A DNA stretch of 31,164 bases, from the NCBI GenBank assembly GCA_002441465.1, contig DJWE01000049.1, positions 59,377-90,540 on the forward strand, in the 5' to 3' direction. Each line of letters starts with the position of its first letter. The first letter of the stretch is position 1. Origin of the DNA: Propionibacteriaceae bacterium UBA6238 (lineage in GTDB: Bacteria > Actinomycetota > Actinomycetes > Propionibacteriales > Propionibacteriaceae). Of this stretch, positions 22,086 through 29,163 are shown piece by piece. The notes beneath the pieces are model-generated. The model did not search any database, had not been told where the DNA came from, and worked only from the letters and a program-made list of their open reading frames with translations. A program made the translations under genes and the position numbers.

Positions 22086-22754
22086 TCAGCGGACGGGCGG
22101 CTGCCAAGCCACGCTGATCACCAAGTCGGGCGGCCCCGGGACGGCCGACAGCCGGTACCGATCCCCGGTGTCTTCGACGAGGGCGGTGCCGACCGCGAAG
22201 CGCACCAGCCCCGGATCCGCGCGCAACCCGCGTCCGTCCGCCTTGAGCACGGCCTCCACCTCGGTCCAGCGTCGCAGCGCCGCCTCGGCGGGCACGTCGA
22301 GCAGGCGGGCGAGATCGGCGTCCCGAGCGGGGTCGGCGAGTGCGGACTCCCCGTCCACGCCGAGCCGGGCGACCTCGGCGTCCGCAGCCACCGCGGCGAT
22401 CGCCAGGGAGCCGGCATGGGCAAGGCTCGCGATCGCGGGGACGCCGCGGACGGCGACTCCGCCGTGGTCGCCTCCGCAGTGCGGACAGGGTGCGCCGTCC
22501 ACAGACCCCGCCCCGAACCGGTCGGCGAGCAGGCGGCCGAGCAGGGCGCGTCCGGCGGCGAACCGCGTCCGGCGCGTGTCGCCGAAGCCGGCCGCCCTGC
22601 GCGCATCGACCGGGCCCAGCCGCACGTCGACGGCGGGCTCGGCGGCAACGGTCCATCCGACCAGGACCGGTCCGACCGAGGCCCGGCCGTCCACTTCGGC
22701 CGGCGGCGAGGGGACGGTCCCTGCCGCGGCCCCGGCCTGGCTGTTGTCGTCCAC
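22086..22754 (-). CDS. 4'-phosphopantetheinyl transferase, Sfp-like
   Basis: Transfers phosphopantetheine from CoA to the serine of carrier domains. The 222-aa protein has the family motifs in order: RRTRFAAGRALLGRLLADRF, the P-loop-like SLAHAGSLAIAAVA with preceding CPHCGGDHGG, the magnesium motif LGVDGE, and WTEVEAVLKADGRGL (the WxxxEAxxKAxG signature). The start is set at GTG 22754, giving normal family length; an earlier in-frame start is possible. It is convergent with the peptidase gene, 32 nt from its stop, and is the natural activator of the T domain at Ser552 of the synthetase. Confidence 0.9.
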   Translation of the reverse strand: MDDNSQAGAAAGTVPSPPAEVDGRASVGPVLVGWTVAAEPAVDVRLGPVDARRAAGFGDTRRTRFAAGRALLGRLLADRFGAGSVDGAPCPHCGGDHGGVAVRGVPAIASLAHAGSLAIAAVAADAEVARLGVDGESALADPARDADLARLLDVPAEAALRRWTEVEAVLKADGRGLRADPGLVRFAVGTALVEDTGDRYRLSAVPGPPDLVISVAWQPPVR

Positions 22755-22836
22755 GCGACCAGAGTGGTCCGGCAAGGCAGCCACGGCAAGGCCCGGTCGT
22801 GGTGCGCGTGTCGACCGCACCGGACGCCGCCGCAGG

Positions 22837-23667
22837 TCACGCAGCTGTGCCGGATCGACCTGGCTGTGGTGCGCCGATCCGCCGCTCGATCACGGCCGAG
22901 ACCACAGCCCGGGTGCGGACGTCGCCAGCCGGTGGGCCGGGAGTGAGGATCCGGTCGCCCTCGAGGTAGCTGCCGGTCGGCAGTGTGGCGGTCGCGGCGT
23001 GCCAGGTGTGCGCGGCTCCGACCCGGGGCGACCCGCCGACCCGGCCCATCATGGTCGCGCTGAGCGGGGTGTCGCTCAGGCCCGGACAGAGCGCGACCAC
23101 CTCGATGCCCGAGTCTCGTGCGGCGTCGGCGAGCGCCAGCGCCCAGGCCAGCAGCGCACCCTTCGATCGGGCGTAGGCGCCGACCGCCGAGTAGTGGCGG
23201 GACAGGTCCGGATCACCCGGGTCGAAGGCCTCGACGCGGTGGGCCGAGGAGGCCACGAAGACGACCCGCGATCCCCGCGACAGGGCGGGCATGAGCAATT
23301 GGGTGAACAACGCCGGGCCGAGCGCGTTCACCGCGAAGGTTCGCTCCGAACCGTCGGCGGTGACCACCCGGTCGGGCAGTCCGGGCATCCCCGCGTCGTT
23401 GATCAGGAGGTCGATCCGGGGGAGCAGCCTGCGCACGGCCGCCGCGGCGGCGCGAGTGCTGTCGGGCTCGGCGAAGTCGACCTGGACGTAATCGATGCGA
23501 CCGCGAGCGAGGGCTCGCACGGCGTCCAGGGATTGGGCCGCCTCCGCGTCGGATTCCTTGCCGAGCAGCACCAGGTGGTCGGCCCGGACCGCGAGCAGGT
23601 CGGCCGTGGCGCGGCCGATGCCGCTGGTGGCGCCGGTGAGCACGGCTGCGCGGAACGATGTGGTCAT
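22837..23667 (-). CDS. SDR-family NAD(P)-dependent oxidoreductase
   Basis: A 276-aa short-chain dehydrogenase with Rossmann motif TGATSGIG (residues about 11-18), LLINDAG, a catalytic Ser in VFVASSAH and the YARSK pair (YxxSK). Extended substrate segments such as RVEAFDPGDPDLSRHY resemble retinol-dehydrogenase/WWOX-like SDRs. The start ATG overlaps the stop of the upstream SDR gene by 4 nt (23664-23667), so the two are coupled. Substrate is unknown. It ends 82 nt from the PPTase start and is not obviously part of the polymer cluster. Confidence 0.9.
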   Translation of the reverse strand: MTTSFRAAVLTGATSGIGRATADLLAVRADHLVLLGKESDAEAAQSLDAVRALARGRIDYVQVDFAEPDSTRAAAAAVRRLLPRIDLLINDAGMPGLPDRVVTADGSERTFAVNALGPALFTQLLMPALSRGSRVVFVASSAHRVEAFDPGDPDLSRHYSAVGAYARSKGALLAWALALADAARDSGIEVVALCPGLSDTPLSATMMGRVGGSPRVGAAHTWHAATATLPTGSYLEGDRILTPGPPAGDVRTRAVVSAVIERRIGAPQPGRSGTAA

Positions 23668-24422
23668 AGGTCGTACCCTCCGGACGCCTCGATGTCCTGC
23701 CCGGTGATCCAGCGGGCCTGGTCCGAGGCGAGGAAGCCGATCACCCCGGCGATGTCGTCGGGTTCGCCGATTCTGCCCAGCGCGGTGCGCGCGGCCTGAG
23801 GCGGGATGAGTTCGGGGTGGCGGGCGAAGGCGTCGTCGCCCAGCCGGGTGCGGGTCACGCCGGGCGAGACCGAGTTCACCCGGATTCCCCGGGGGCTGAG
23901 TTCCTTGGCCAGATAGCGAGTGAGGACCACCAGACCCCCCTTCATGGTGCCGTAGGCGGAGTAGCCGGTCGTGATCCCGATCGGGTGGGTGGAGGTGCTG
24001 GTGGTGTTGATGATCGCGCCACCGTCGCTGATCAGCGGCAGCAACAGTTGGGTCAGGAAGTAGGGGCCCTTCAGCAACACTCGGTGCAGCCGTTCGTACT
24101 GCTCCGGAGTGGTTTCCGCGAACGGCGCCATCAGGCCGAATCCGGCGTTGTTGACCAGGGTGGTGAACCGGTTCGCGCCCCAGGTGTCGGCCAGGACCTC
24201 CCGCAGCCGCTCGCCGAACGCAGCGAAGGTGTCGATCTCGCCGACGTCCAGGGGGAGCGCGACCGCGCGTCCGCCGGATGCGGCGATCTGGGCAACTGTC
24301 TGCCGGGCCTCGTCCGGGTGGTTGCGGTAGGTCAGCACCACGCCCGATCCGAGCCTGGCCAGCTCGAGGGCCGCGGCCTGGCCGATGCCGGCGCTGCCGC
24401 CGACGATGACCGAGATGTCCAT
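23664..24422 (-). CDS. SDR-family oxidoreductase (FabG-like)
   Basis: A 252-aa classical short-chain dehydrogenase. It has VGGSAGIG for the cofactor, LVNNAGFG, the catalytic Ser in INTTSTSTH and YGTMK (YxxxK). PGVTRTRLGDD follows, and the C-terminus FLASDQARWITGQDIEASGG is of FabG type. The ATG follows AAAGGAGA. It is first in a two-gene SDR operon and divergent from an AraC-family gene 224 nt away, the usual local-regulator arrangement. Neither sequence nor neighbours give the substrate. Confidence 0.92.
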   Translation of the reverse strand: MDISVIVGGSAGIGQAAALELARLGSGVVLTYRNHPDEARQTVAQIAASGGRAVALPLDVGEIDTFAAFGERLREVLADTWGANRFTTLVNNAGFGLMAPFAETTPEQYERLHRVLLKGPYFLTQLLLPLISDGGAIINTTSTSTHPIGITTGYSAYGTMKGGLVVLTRYLAKELSPRGIRVNSVSPGVTRTRLGDDAFARHPELIPPQAARTALGRIGEPDDIAGVIGFLASDQARWITGQDIEASGGYDL

Positions 24423-24646
24423 GGTTCTCCTTTCGTGCCCGGCAGGGCCCGGGCGAGGGTGACCCCCCGCGGGAAGGCTCCGCGGAAGGTTGCCCGATCC
24501 TGCCGGAACGGCTCGAATCTCACGCTTCGATTACACCGTCGACGACGGCCTCAGGGTTAGGGCGATCCGGCTCTGGTCTTGCCTGATTCTCTCTGTGGCG
24601 AGACTGGCTGACGCCGCAGGGCCACCTGCTCTGGTTGAATCTGCGC

Positions 24647-25549
24647 ATGTCGATCCCTGAGTTGAGGACGCTGATCCAGCGGCACGCGGGCAGTGGTGCG
24701 ACCGCGACGCGGATCCCGCGGGTCACTGTCGCCAGCCTGGGCCGTCCGGGCCCGTTGAGCGAACCCACCACCGGCACGGTTCTCGCGCTCGTCGCGCAGG
24801 GGTCGAAACGGCTCTCGGTGGGGGGCGCCGTGCACGACTACGGGCCCGGTGAGTACCTCGTGGCTTCGGTCGACCTGCCGGTGAGCGGGCAGTTCAGCGA
24901 CGCCACCCCGGAGCGGCCTGCGCTCGGCTTCGGCCTCGAACTCAGGCCCGAGTTGGTCGCGGAGTTGATGCTCAGCCCGGCAGCGGCGGGGCTGCCGCGG
25001 GCGGACCGGGGCGAGTCGTCGCCACCGGCGATCGCGGTCGGGCGCGCGACTCCCGAACTCGTCGACGCCGCCGTGCGGATGCTCAGGCTGCTGGAACGCC
25101 CCCGCGACATCCCCGTGCTCGCGCCGATGATCGAGCGGGAGATCCATTGGCTCGTGATGTCGGGCGACCAGGGTGCCACCGTGCGGCAGTTGGGGCTGGC
25201 CGACAGCAGCCTGAGCCGGGTGCGCCGCGCCGTCCAGTGGATCCGTGAGCGCTACGCGGAGCCGATCCGGATCGAGGAACTGGCCCGGCGCGCGAACCTG
25301 AGCACCTCGGCCTTCCACCGGAACTTCCACGCGGTCACGGCGATGAGTCCGATCCAGTATCAGAAGCTGATCCGGCTCCAGGAGGCGAGGCTGCGATTGC
25401 TCGCGAACCCGGCGGACGTCGCCGGAGCTGCGTTCGCTGTGGGCTACGAAAGCGCGTCCCAGTTCAGCCGCGAGTATCGACGCCAGTTCGGGGCCCCGCC
25501 GAGTCAGGACGTGGTTGTGCTGCGGGAGGCGATCGACACGCGCTCCTGA
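24647..25549 (+). CDS. AraC-family transcriptional regulator
   Basis: A 300-aa regulator with the AraC_N-type effector domain (about residues 20-170, e.g. PEYLV-like segment GPGEYLVASVDLPVSGQF) and two HTH motifs in the C-terminal AraC domain. HTH 1 is IRIEELARRANLSTSAFHRN, and HTH 2 lies in VAGAAFAVGYESASQFSREY. The ATG at 24647 was chosen; TTGAAT ends 6 nt before it, a weak version of the leaderless box seen elsewhere. It is divergent from the SDR pair and probably controls it. A hairpin with a short T run lies 90 nt after the stop. Confidence 0.9.
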   Translation: MSIPELRTLIQRHAGSGATATRIPRVTVASLGRPGPLSEPTTGTVLALVAQGSKRLSVGGAVHDYGPGEYLVASVDLPVSGQFSDATPERPALGFGLELRPELVAELMLSPAAAGLPRADRGESSPPAIAVGRATPELVDAAVRMLRLLERPRDIPVLAPMIEREIHWLVMSGDQGATVRQLGLADSSLSRVRRAVQWIRERYAEPIRIEELARRANLSTSAFHRNFHAVTAMSPIQYQKLIRLQEARLRLLANPADVAGAAFAVGYESASQFSREYRRQFGAPPSQDVVVLREAIDTRS

Positions 25550-25639
25550 GCCGGGGTAGCGGCCCGGTCGCGAGGGTGCCCGATTCGTCGTCGGCCGTGT
25601 CGCACCGGGGGCGTCAGGGTGGCTCGGCGTGCGCCGGTC

Positions 25640-25656
25640 ACCCCTGCGGGGTCTTT
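25640..25656 (+). terminator. Terminator downstream of the araC-type gene
   Basis: ACCCC (25640-25644), loop TGC, GGGGT (25648-25652), followed by CTTT: a compact 5-bp hairpin with a short T run. It also separates the regulator from the candidate RNA promoter just downstream. Confidence 0.4.
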
Positions 25657-25682
25657 GTCGGGCGTTTTTCGGCTGTTAACCT
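25655..25682 (+). promoter_or_regulatory. Promoter of the candidate structured RNA
   Basis: TTGTCG (about 25655-25660), a 16-nt spacer and TAACCT (about 25677-25682, within TGTTAACCT) form a vegetative-type promoter. The predicted start is near 25689, just before the first hairpin of the structured region and without any protein-coding frame after it on this strand. Confidence 0.45.
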
Positions 25683-25688
25683 CGGTAG

Positions 25689-25881
25689 TGGCCTCCTCCA
25701 GAGTTCCGCCAAGCTCTGGGGGCGCAACTCATGCCGACCACCGGGGGGCAGCCGGCAGTTGGTTGTAGCGCTGGCGGCTACCCGAGGGGGGATCCTGCAG
25801 GGTGCTCCAGCAGGCCTTGGCGGACCCCCAGCTGTCTGGTGCCCCCGAACGAATGGCGCCCTCGATCGCCGAGGTGGGCGT
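25689..25881 (+). ncRNA. Candidate structured noncoding RNA with pseudoknot
   Basis: Three hairpins in a row: CCAGAG (25698-25703)/CTCTGG (25714-25719); AGCCGGCAG (25750-25758)/CTGGCGGCT (25771-25779, one mismatch); CCTGC (25794-25798)/GCAGG (25810-25814). The 10-nt loop of the first contains TCCGCCAAG (25705-25713). That is the exact complement of CTTGGCGGA (25816-25824), immediately after the third hairpin: a 9-bp pseudoknot. A further hairpin (CGCCCTCG...CGAGGTGGGCG) lies at 25857-25881. There is no plausible plus-strand gene. It fits none of tmRNA, RNase P, SRP or common riboswitches that I know. The whole gene-free stretch 25550-25926 is accounted for by terminator, promoter and this element. 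Confidence 0.5.
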
Positions 25882-25926
25882 TCGGGCGTCCGATCGAATC
25901 GACCGCGGAGTCCTTCGTGCGCTGGA

Positions 25927-26364
25927 TCACAGGCTGGCTGGCCGCTCCCAGCCTTCGATGGAACCAGGGACGACAAAGAACAGCGGATGCGGCTCCACCA
26001 CCGCATCGCGCCACCGTGCGGCGACCTCCGGGCTTCGCGCGACCAGCTTCGCCTGGAGGTGGCCCCATTCGTACGCGAGTTGCCCGTCGGTGACAGCCAT
26101 ACGAGCGGTGATCGCCTCGGCCCGCTCGATTCGGGAGCGATCGAAGCGGTAGCCCCGTGCATCGGCCTCGTCCGCCATCCCCACCAGGTACGCGCCGACG
26201 GCGCCGATCGGATCAGCCTGCGCTCGGAAGCGGACCAGCTGGGGGTGACCCGTGTAGCCGCTCGTGCGTCCCGCCAGCACCGCCTGAGCGAGCAGCGTCT
26301 CCCGCCAGCAGGCCACCAGGCCCTTCCCGTCCAGGAAACGTGGATGCACTGACCAGATCCGCAT
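25927..26364 (-). CDS. Pyrimidine dimer DNA glycosylase-like (Pyr_excise) family protein
   Basis: A 145-aa protein resembling the bacterial group related to T4 endonuclease V. It starts MRIWSVHPRFLDGKGLVACW, with RETLLAQAVLAGRTSGYTGH and PQLVRFRAQADPIGAVGAYL, then a helical ADARGYRFDRSRIERAE segment. T4 endonuclease V excises cyclobutane pyrimidine dimers; many bacterial members have not been tested. The ATG at 26364 has GGAGGGG upstream and gives the family N-terminus, so longer starts were rejected. It stands alone, convergent to the candidate noncoding RNA. Confidence 0.8.
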   Translation of the reverse strand: MRIWSVHPRFLDGKGLVACWRETLLAQAVLAGRTSGYTGHPQLVRFRAQADPIGAVGAYLVGMADEADARGYRFDRSRIERAEAITARMAVTDGQLAYEWGHLQAKLVARSPEVAARWRDAVVEPHPLFFVVPGSIEGWERPASL

Positions 26365-26537
26365 ACCCCTCCGTTGCCCTCGGTGCCGCCACCTCGTCCG
26401 TGCCGCCTCGACATGCCCAGCTGGCATGCGCGCGTTCTTCTCGCGTTGGTCTGGGCACGACACTACTGGCGGTCACGGACGTGACGTGGTGGGCTCTCTG
26501 CGCATGGCGCGACTGTGCTGGTCACGATCGGCCCGGT

Positions 26538-26566
26538 GCCCGCGGGACGTGCTTCGCCCCGCGGGC
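26538..26566. terminator. Perfect 9-bp GC hairpin downstream of the DUF6326-like gene
   Basis: GCCCGCGGG (26538-26546) and CCCGCGGGC (26558-26566) pair perfectly over an 11-nt loop, 14 nt after the stop of the minus-strand membrane-protein gene. T residues follow only on the plus strand (TTTCC), so it may act as a 3' barrier rather than a standard terminator. The rest of 26365-26580 shows nothing further. Confidence 0.4.
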
Positions 26567-26580
26567 TTTCCGCTGCTCGT

Positions 26581-27069
26581 CTACACCGACTCCCGCCGCC
26601 CCACGGCGGTTGTCGCGGGACTGGCCGGGACCGAGGCGGTTCGAGGCCAGGTCCAGGCGGAGCGCAGGATGAAGGCCAGGAGCAGTACCTCGATTCCGAT
26701 GGAGATGCCGTAGAAGGCGGTCCACTCCCAGGTCGTCCCTGCGGCGTTGAAGATCGAGTAGGGGATCAGGAGCGATGCAACGGCGAGGTTCGTGGCGCGG
26801 TTCGCCGGGGCGCGCAGTGTCATGGAGAGCATCACCATCAGGGCCGGGATCGACACGGACACGAGGAAGATGGTCAACAACGTGGAGCTGATGTCGAACC
26901 TCCAGATGAGGCCATGCAGGATGCCGTCGACGACGCCGGGCTTGTAGAAGTTGAGGATGTCGACGTAGATGTAGAGGAACATGAAGCTGGTCCAAGCGGC
27001 GGCGAGCTTGGCCTGCACGGGGATCGGCGGGTTGACGAGCAGGTTCGGGGTGTTCGTTCGTACGGTCAT
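26581..27069 (-). CDS. Small four-helix membrane protein (DUF6326-like)
   Basis: A 162-aa integral membrane protein with four predicted helices: about 22-40 (LAAAWTSFMFLYIYVDIL), 62-82 (TLLTIFLVSVSIPALMVMLS), 92-108 (NLAVASLLIPYSIFNAA) and 115-137 (FYGISIGIEVLLLAFIL). The motif ANRATN between helices 2 and 3 and the YVDILNFYKPG segment resemble DUF6326 members; no function is known. A purine-rich AGAGAGAAGAA precedes the ATG. It lies on the same strand as the downstream-regulated reductase gene, 93 nt after that gene's stop, so it may be part of the same TetR-controlled transcript. Confidence 0.75.
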   Translation of the reverse strand: MTVRTNTPNLLVNPPIPVQAKLAAAWTSFMFLYIYVDILNFYKPGVVDGILHGLIWRFDISSTLLTIFLVSVSIPALMVMLSMTLRAPANRATNLAVASLLIPYSIFNAAGTTWEWTAFYGISIGIEVLLLAFILRSAWTWPRTASVPASPATTAVGRRESV

Positions 27070-27162
27070 CGGTTCTTCTCTCTCTAGGAGCGGTCCGTCC
27101 GCCGGGAGTGGCGGCAGGTCTGGGCGTGCACAGGCACGGTTGGGTGGTGGTCGTCGGTCCGC

Positions 27163-28203
27163 TCAGACGGTGACGACGACCTTTCCTCGGGTGTGGCCGG
27201 CTGCGATGTAGCGCATGGCGTCGGCGGCTTCGTCGAGTGGGTAGGTGCGGTCGATGACGGGGGTGATCTGCCCTGTCGAGAGCAGGTCGGCCAGGACGAG
27301 TAGGTCCTGGCGCTTCGCGATCGACGTGAAGGGCTTCAGCTGCTGACGGGTGAACCCGGACAGCGCGCGCGCCTTGAGGATCCTGCCGATCGGGCCGAGC
27401 CAGCGGCCGCCGCGTCCGCTGTTGGGGATGAGGGTGCCGGTGGACGCGAGCGCCCGGCGGACGGCCGCCAGTGGCTGGGCTTCCACGTTGTCGAGGATGA
27501 CGTCGTAGCGCTTTCCGGTGCGGGTGAAGTCGGCCGTCGTGTAGTCAACGACGTGGTCTGCGCCGAGCCTGCCGACCATGTCGAGGTTGCGGGTGCTGCA
27601 CACGCCCGTCACCTCGGCGCCGAGCGCCTTGGCGATCTGGACGGCGAAGGTGCCCACACCGCCCGATGCGCCTGTGACCAGCACCGTCTGGCCCGGTCGG
27701 ACGTTCGCGATCTTGCGCAACGCCTGGAACGCCGTCAGGGCCGAGGTGGGCACCGCGGCCGCGTGCACGATCGACAGGTTGGCGGGGACAGCCACGAGGT
27801 TGTCCGCCGGGAGGCGGGCGTACTCCGCGAGCGTTCCCGCGGTGCTCCAGCCGAACACCTCGTCGCCGGGGCGGAGTGCGGTGACATCCTTCCCGACCGC
27901 TGTCACCACGCCGGCGAGATCCCTGCCAGGGACACCGTGGCGCGGCCGGCGGAGCCCGAATACCAGGCGCACCACGTACGGCTCCCCGGTCATGATGAAG
28001 TAGTCGCCGGGGTGCAGCGAGGCGGCGCCCACCCGGACGAGCACGTCGCCCCGACCGGGCAGCGGGATCCCGACCTCGGACGACTCGAGCGCCGAGGGCG
28101 GGCCGTAGCGGTGCTGGACGGCGGCCCGCATCGTCGCGGCCCCGGCCCGGCTCGTCCCCGGCATCGGACGTGCTCCGGCATTCGATCGCTGTTCGAGCTC
28201 CAC
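27163..28203 (-). CDS. NAD(P)-dependent MDR-family reductase (quinone oxidoreductase-like)
   Basis: A 346-aa medium-chain dehydrogenase/reductase. The N-terminal GroES-like domain (MRAAVQHRYGPPSALESSEV, HPGDYFIMTG, GRDLAGVVTAVG) is followed by a Rossmann domain with VLVTGASGGVGTFAVQIAKA. LGADHVVDYTTADF and the C-terminal VIDRTYPLDEAADAMRYIAA are typical of QOR/zinc-type reductases. Structural zinc cysteines are absent, so it belongs to the zinc-free QOR side. The GTG at 28203 has a strong AAGGAGG and is preferred to upstream starts. A TTGACA-N18-CATAGT promoter with TetR operators lies before it. Likely role: reduction of reactive quinones or enones. Confidence 0.9.
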   Translation of the reverse strand: MELEQRSNAGARPMPGTSRAGAATMRAAVQHRYGPPSALESSEVGIPLPGRGDVLVRVGAASLHPGDYFIMTGEPYVVRLVFGLRRPRHGVPGRDLAGVVTAVGKDVTALRPGDEVFGWSTAGTLAEYARLPADNLVAVPANLSIVHAAAVPTSALTAFQALRKIANVRPGQTVLVTGASGGVGTFAVQIAKALGAEVTGVCSTRNLDMVGRLGADHVVDYTTADFTRTGKRYDVILDNVEAQPLAAVRRALASTGTLIPNSGRGGRWLGPIGRILKARALSGFTRQQLKPFTSIAKRQDLLVLADLLSTGQITPVIDRTYPLDEAADAMRYIAAGHTRGKVVVTV

Positions 28204-28247
28204 AGAGGCCTCCTTTTTGTGTCCGGGCTGCGACTTGCCACCCACTC

Positions 28248-28292
28248 GTACACCGTACGTCGTACGCTGTACTATGACTAGTACGCTGTACG
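28248..28292. promoter_or_regulatory. Three tandem TetR-type operators
   Basis: Three 11-bp copies of GTAC-NNN-GTAC: GTACACCGTAC (28248-28258), GTACGCTGTAC (28262-28272), GTACGCTGTAC (28281-28291). Copy 2 overlaps the -10 box of the reductase promoter and copy 3 lies in its spacer, so binding would block it. The divergent tetR gene starts 34 nt further right and is the obvious binder, and probably controls itself too. Confidence 0.75.
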
Positions 28293-28300
28293 CTTGTCAA
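28271..28300 (-). promoter_or_regulatory. Promoter of the MDR reductase gene
   Basis: On the minus strand TTGACA (28300-28295), an 18-nt spacer and CATAGT (28276-28271) precede the reductase GTG (28203) by about 67 nt. The -35 is a perfect consensus and the -10 matches 4 of 6. Two operator copies overlap it. Confidence 0.6.
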
Positions 28301-28325
28301 GCCGTTCGAGCCAGCTAGGAGGCCC

Positions 28326-29000
28326 GTGTCCGTGAAGGAACCACGCCACGTCGGGGCAGACGCGGGCCTGAGCAAACAGCGGGTGGTGGCCGAGGCGGTC
28401 CGACTCGCCGACAGCGAGGGGGTCGACGGGCTGAGCATGCGCCGGCTGGCTGGCGTGCTTGGTGCGGGTGCGATGTCGCTCTACCACTACGTGGCGAGCA
28501 AGGACGAGCTGCTGGACGCCATGATCGACATCGTGTTCGAGGAGATCGAACTCCCACCCCTTGAGGTCGACTGGCAGTCGGCGATGCGACGGGAGGCCAT
28601 CTCAACCCAGAAGGTCCTTGCGCGCCACCCGTGGGCGATCAGCCTGATGGAGTCGCGGACATCGCCCGGGCCCGCAAACCTCCGCCACCGCGAAGCGGTC
28701 ACCGCCTGCCTGCGAAGGGCTGGTTTCTCGCCCCTGACGGCGACGCACGCCAACTGGTTGCTCAACAGCTATGTCTACGGCTACGCCCTGCAGGCGTCCA
28801 GTCTCCCGTTCGACACCGCCGACCAGCTCGCGGATATGACCGAGGACGTCTACCTCCCCCAGCTTCCTCCCGACGAGTTCCCCTACCTCAACGAGTCCGC
28901 CACGGCGCTCCTCGCGGCCGGCTACGACCCAACCGAGGAGTTCGTCTTCGGCCTCGACGTCGTCCTCGCCGCCCTCGAGCCATTGAGAGCCTCCACATAA
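28326..29000 (+). CDS. TetR/AcrR-family transcriptional repressor
   Basis: A 224-aa regulator with an N-terminal HTH (LSKQRVVAEAVRLADSEG, then LSMRRLAGVLGAGAMSLYHY, VASKDELLDAM) and an all-helical ligand domain similar to TetR_C-type actinobacterial regulators. AGGAGG at 28317-28322 lies 3 nt before the GTG at 28326 and 9 nt before a second GTG (28332), so translation may really begin two codons later. It is divergent from the MDR reductase; three GTAC-type operators between them make autoregulation and repression of the reductase the likely scheme. The inducer is probably an electrophile or quinone, which is inference. Confidence 0.92.
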   Translation: MSVKEPRHVGADAGLSKQRVVAEAVRLADSEGVDGLSMRRLAGVLGAGAMSLYHYVASKDELLDAMIDIVFEEIELPPLEVDWQSAMRREAISTQKVLARHPWAISLMESRTSPGPANLRHREAVTACLRRAGFSPLTATHANWLLNSYVYGYALQASSLPFDTADQLADMTEDVYLPQLPPDEFPYLNESATALLAAGYDPTEEFVFGLDVVLAALEPLRAST

Positions 29001-29163
29001 CGACGCTCACCGTCGCGGTCCTCTTCCGGAACACGTCCACTGGGGCAAGGGCACGGCTCCGCGCCTTGAGGTCGAAGTCGAGCCAACTCACCGCCGACGT
29101 CGCCGGCGCTCCCTTCGGTCAGCCACGTCCCGCGCACGCATCTCGGCTTGAGGCCTCCAGCGA

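Noticed and set aside
25689..25881. tmRNA, RNase P RNA, SRP RNA or cobalamin/TPP/SAM riboswitch
   Set aside because: None of the conserved cores I know for these RNAs is present, and the downstream gene is on the other strand.
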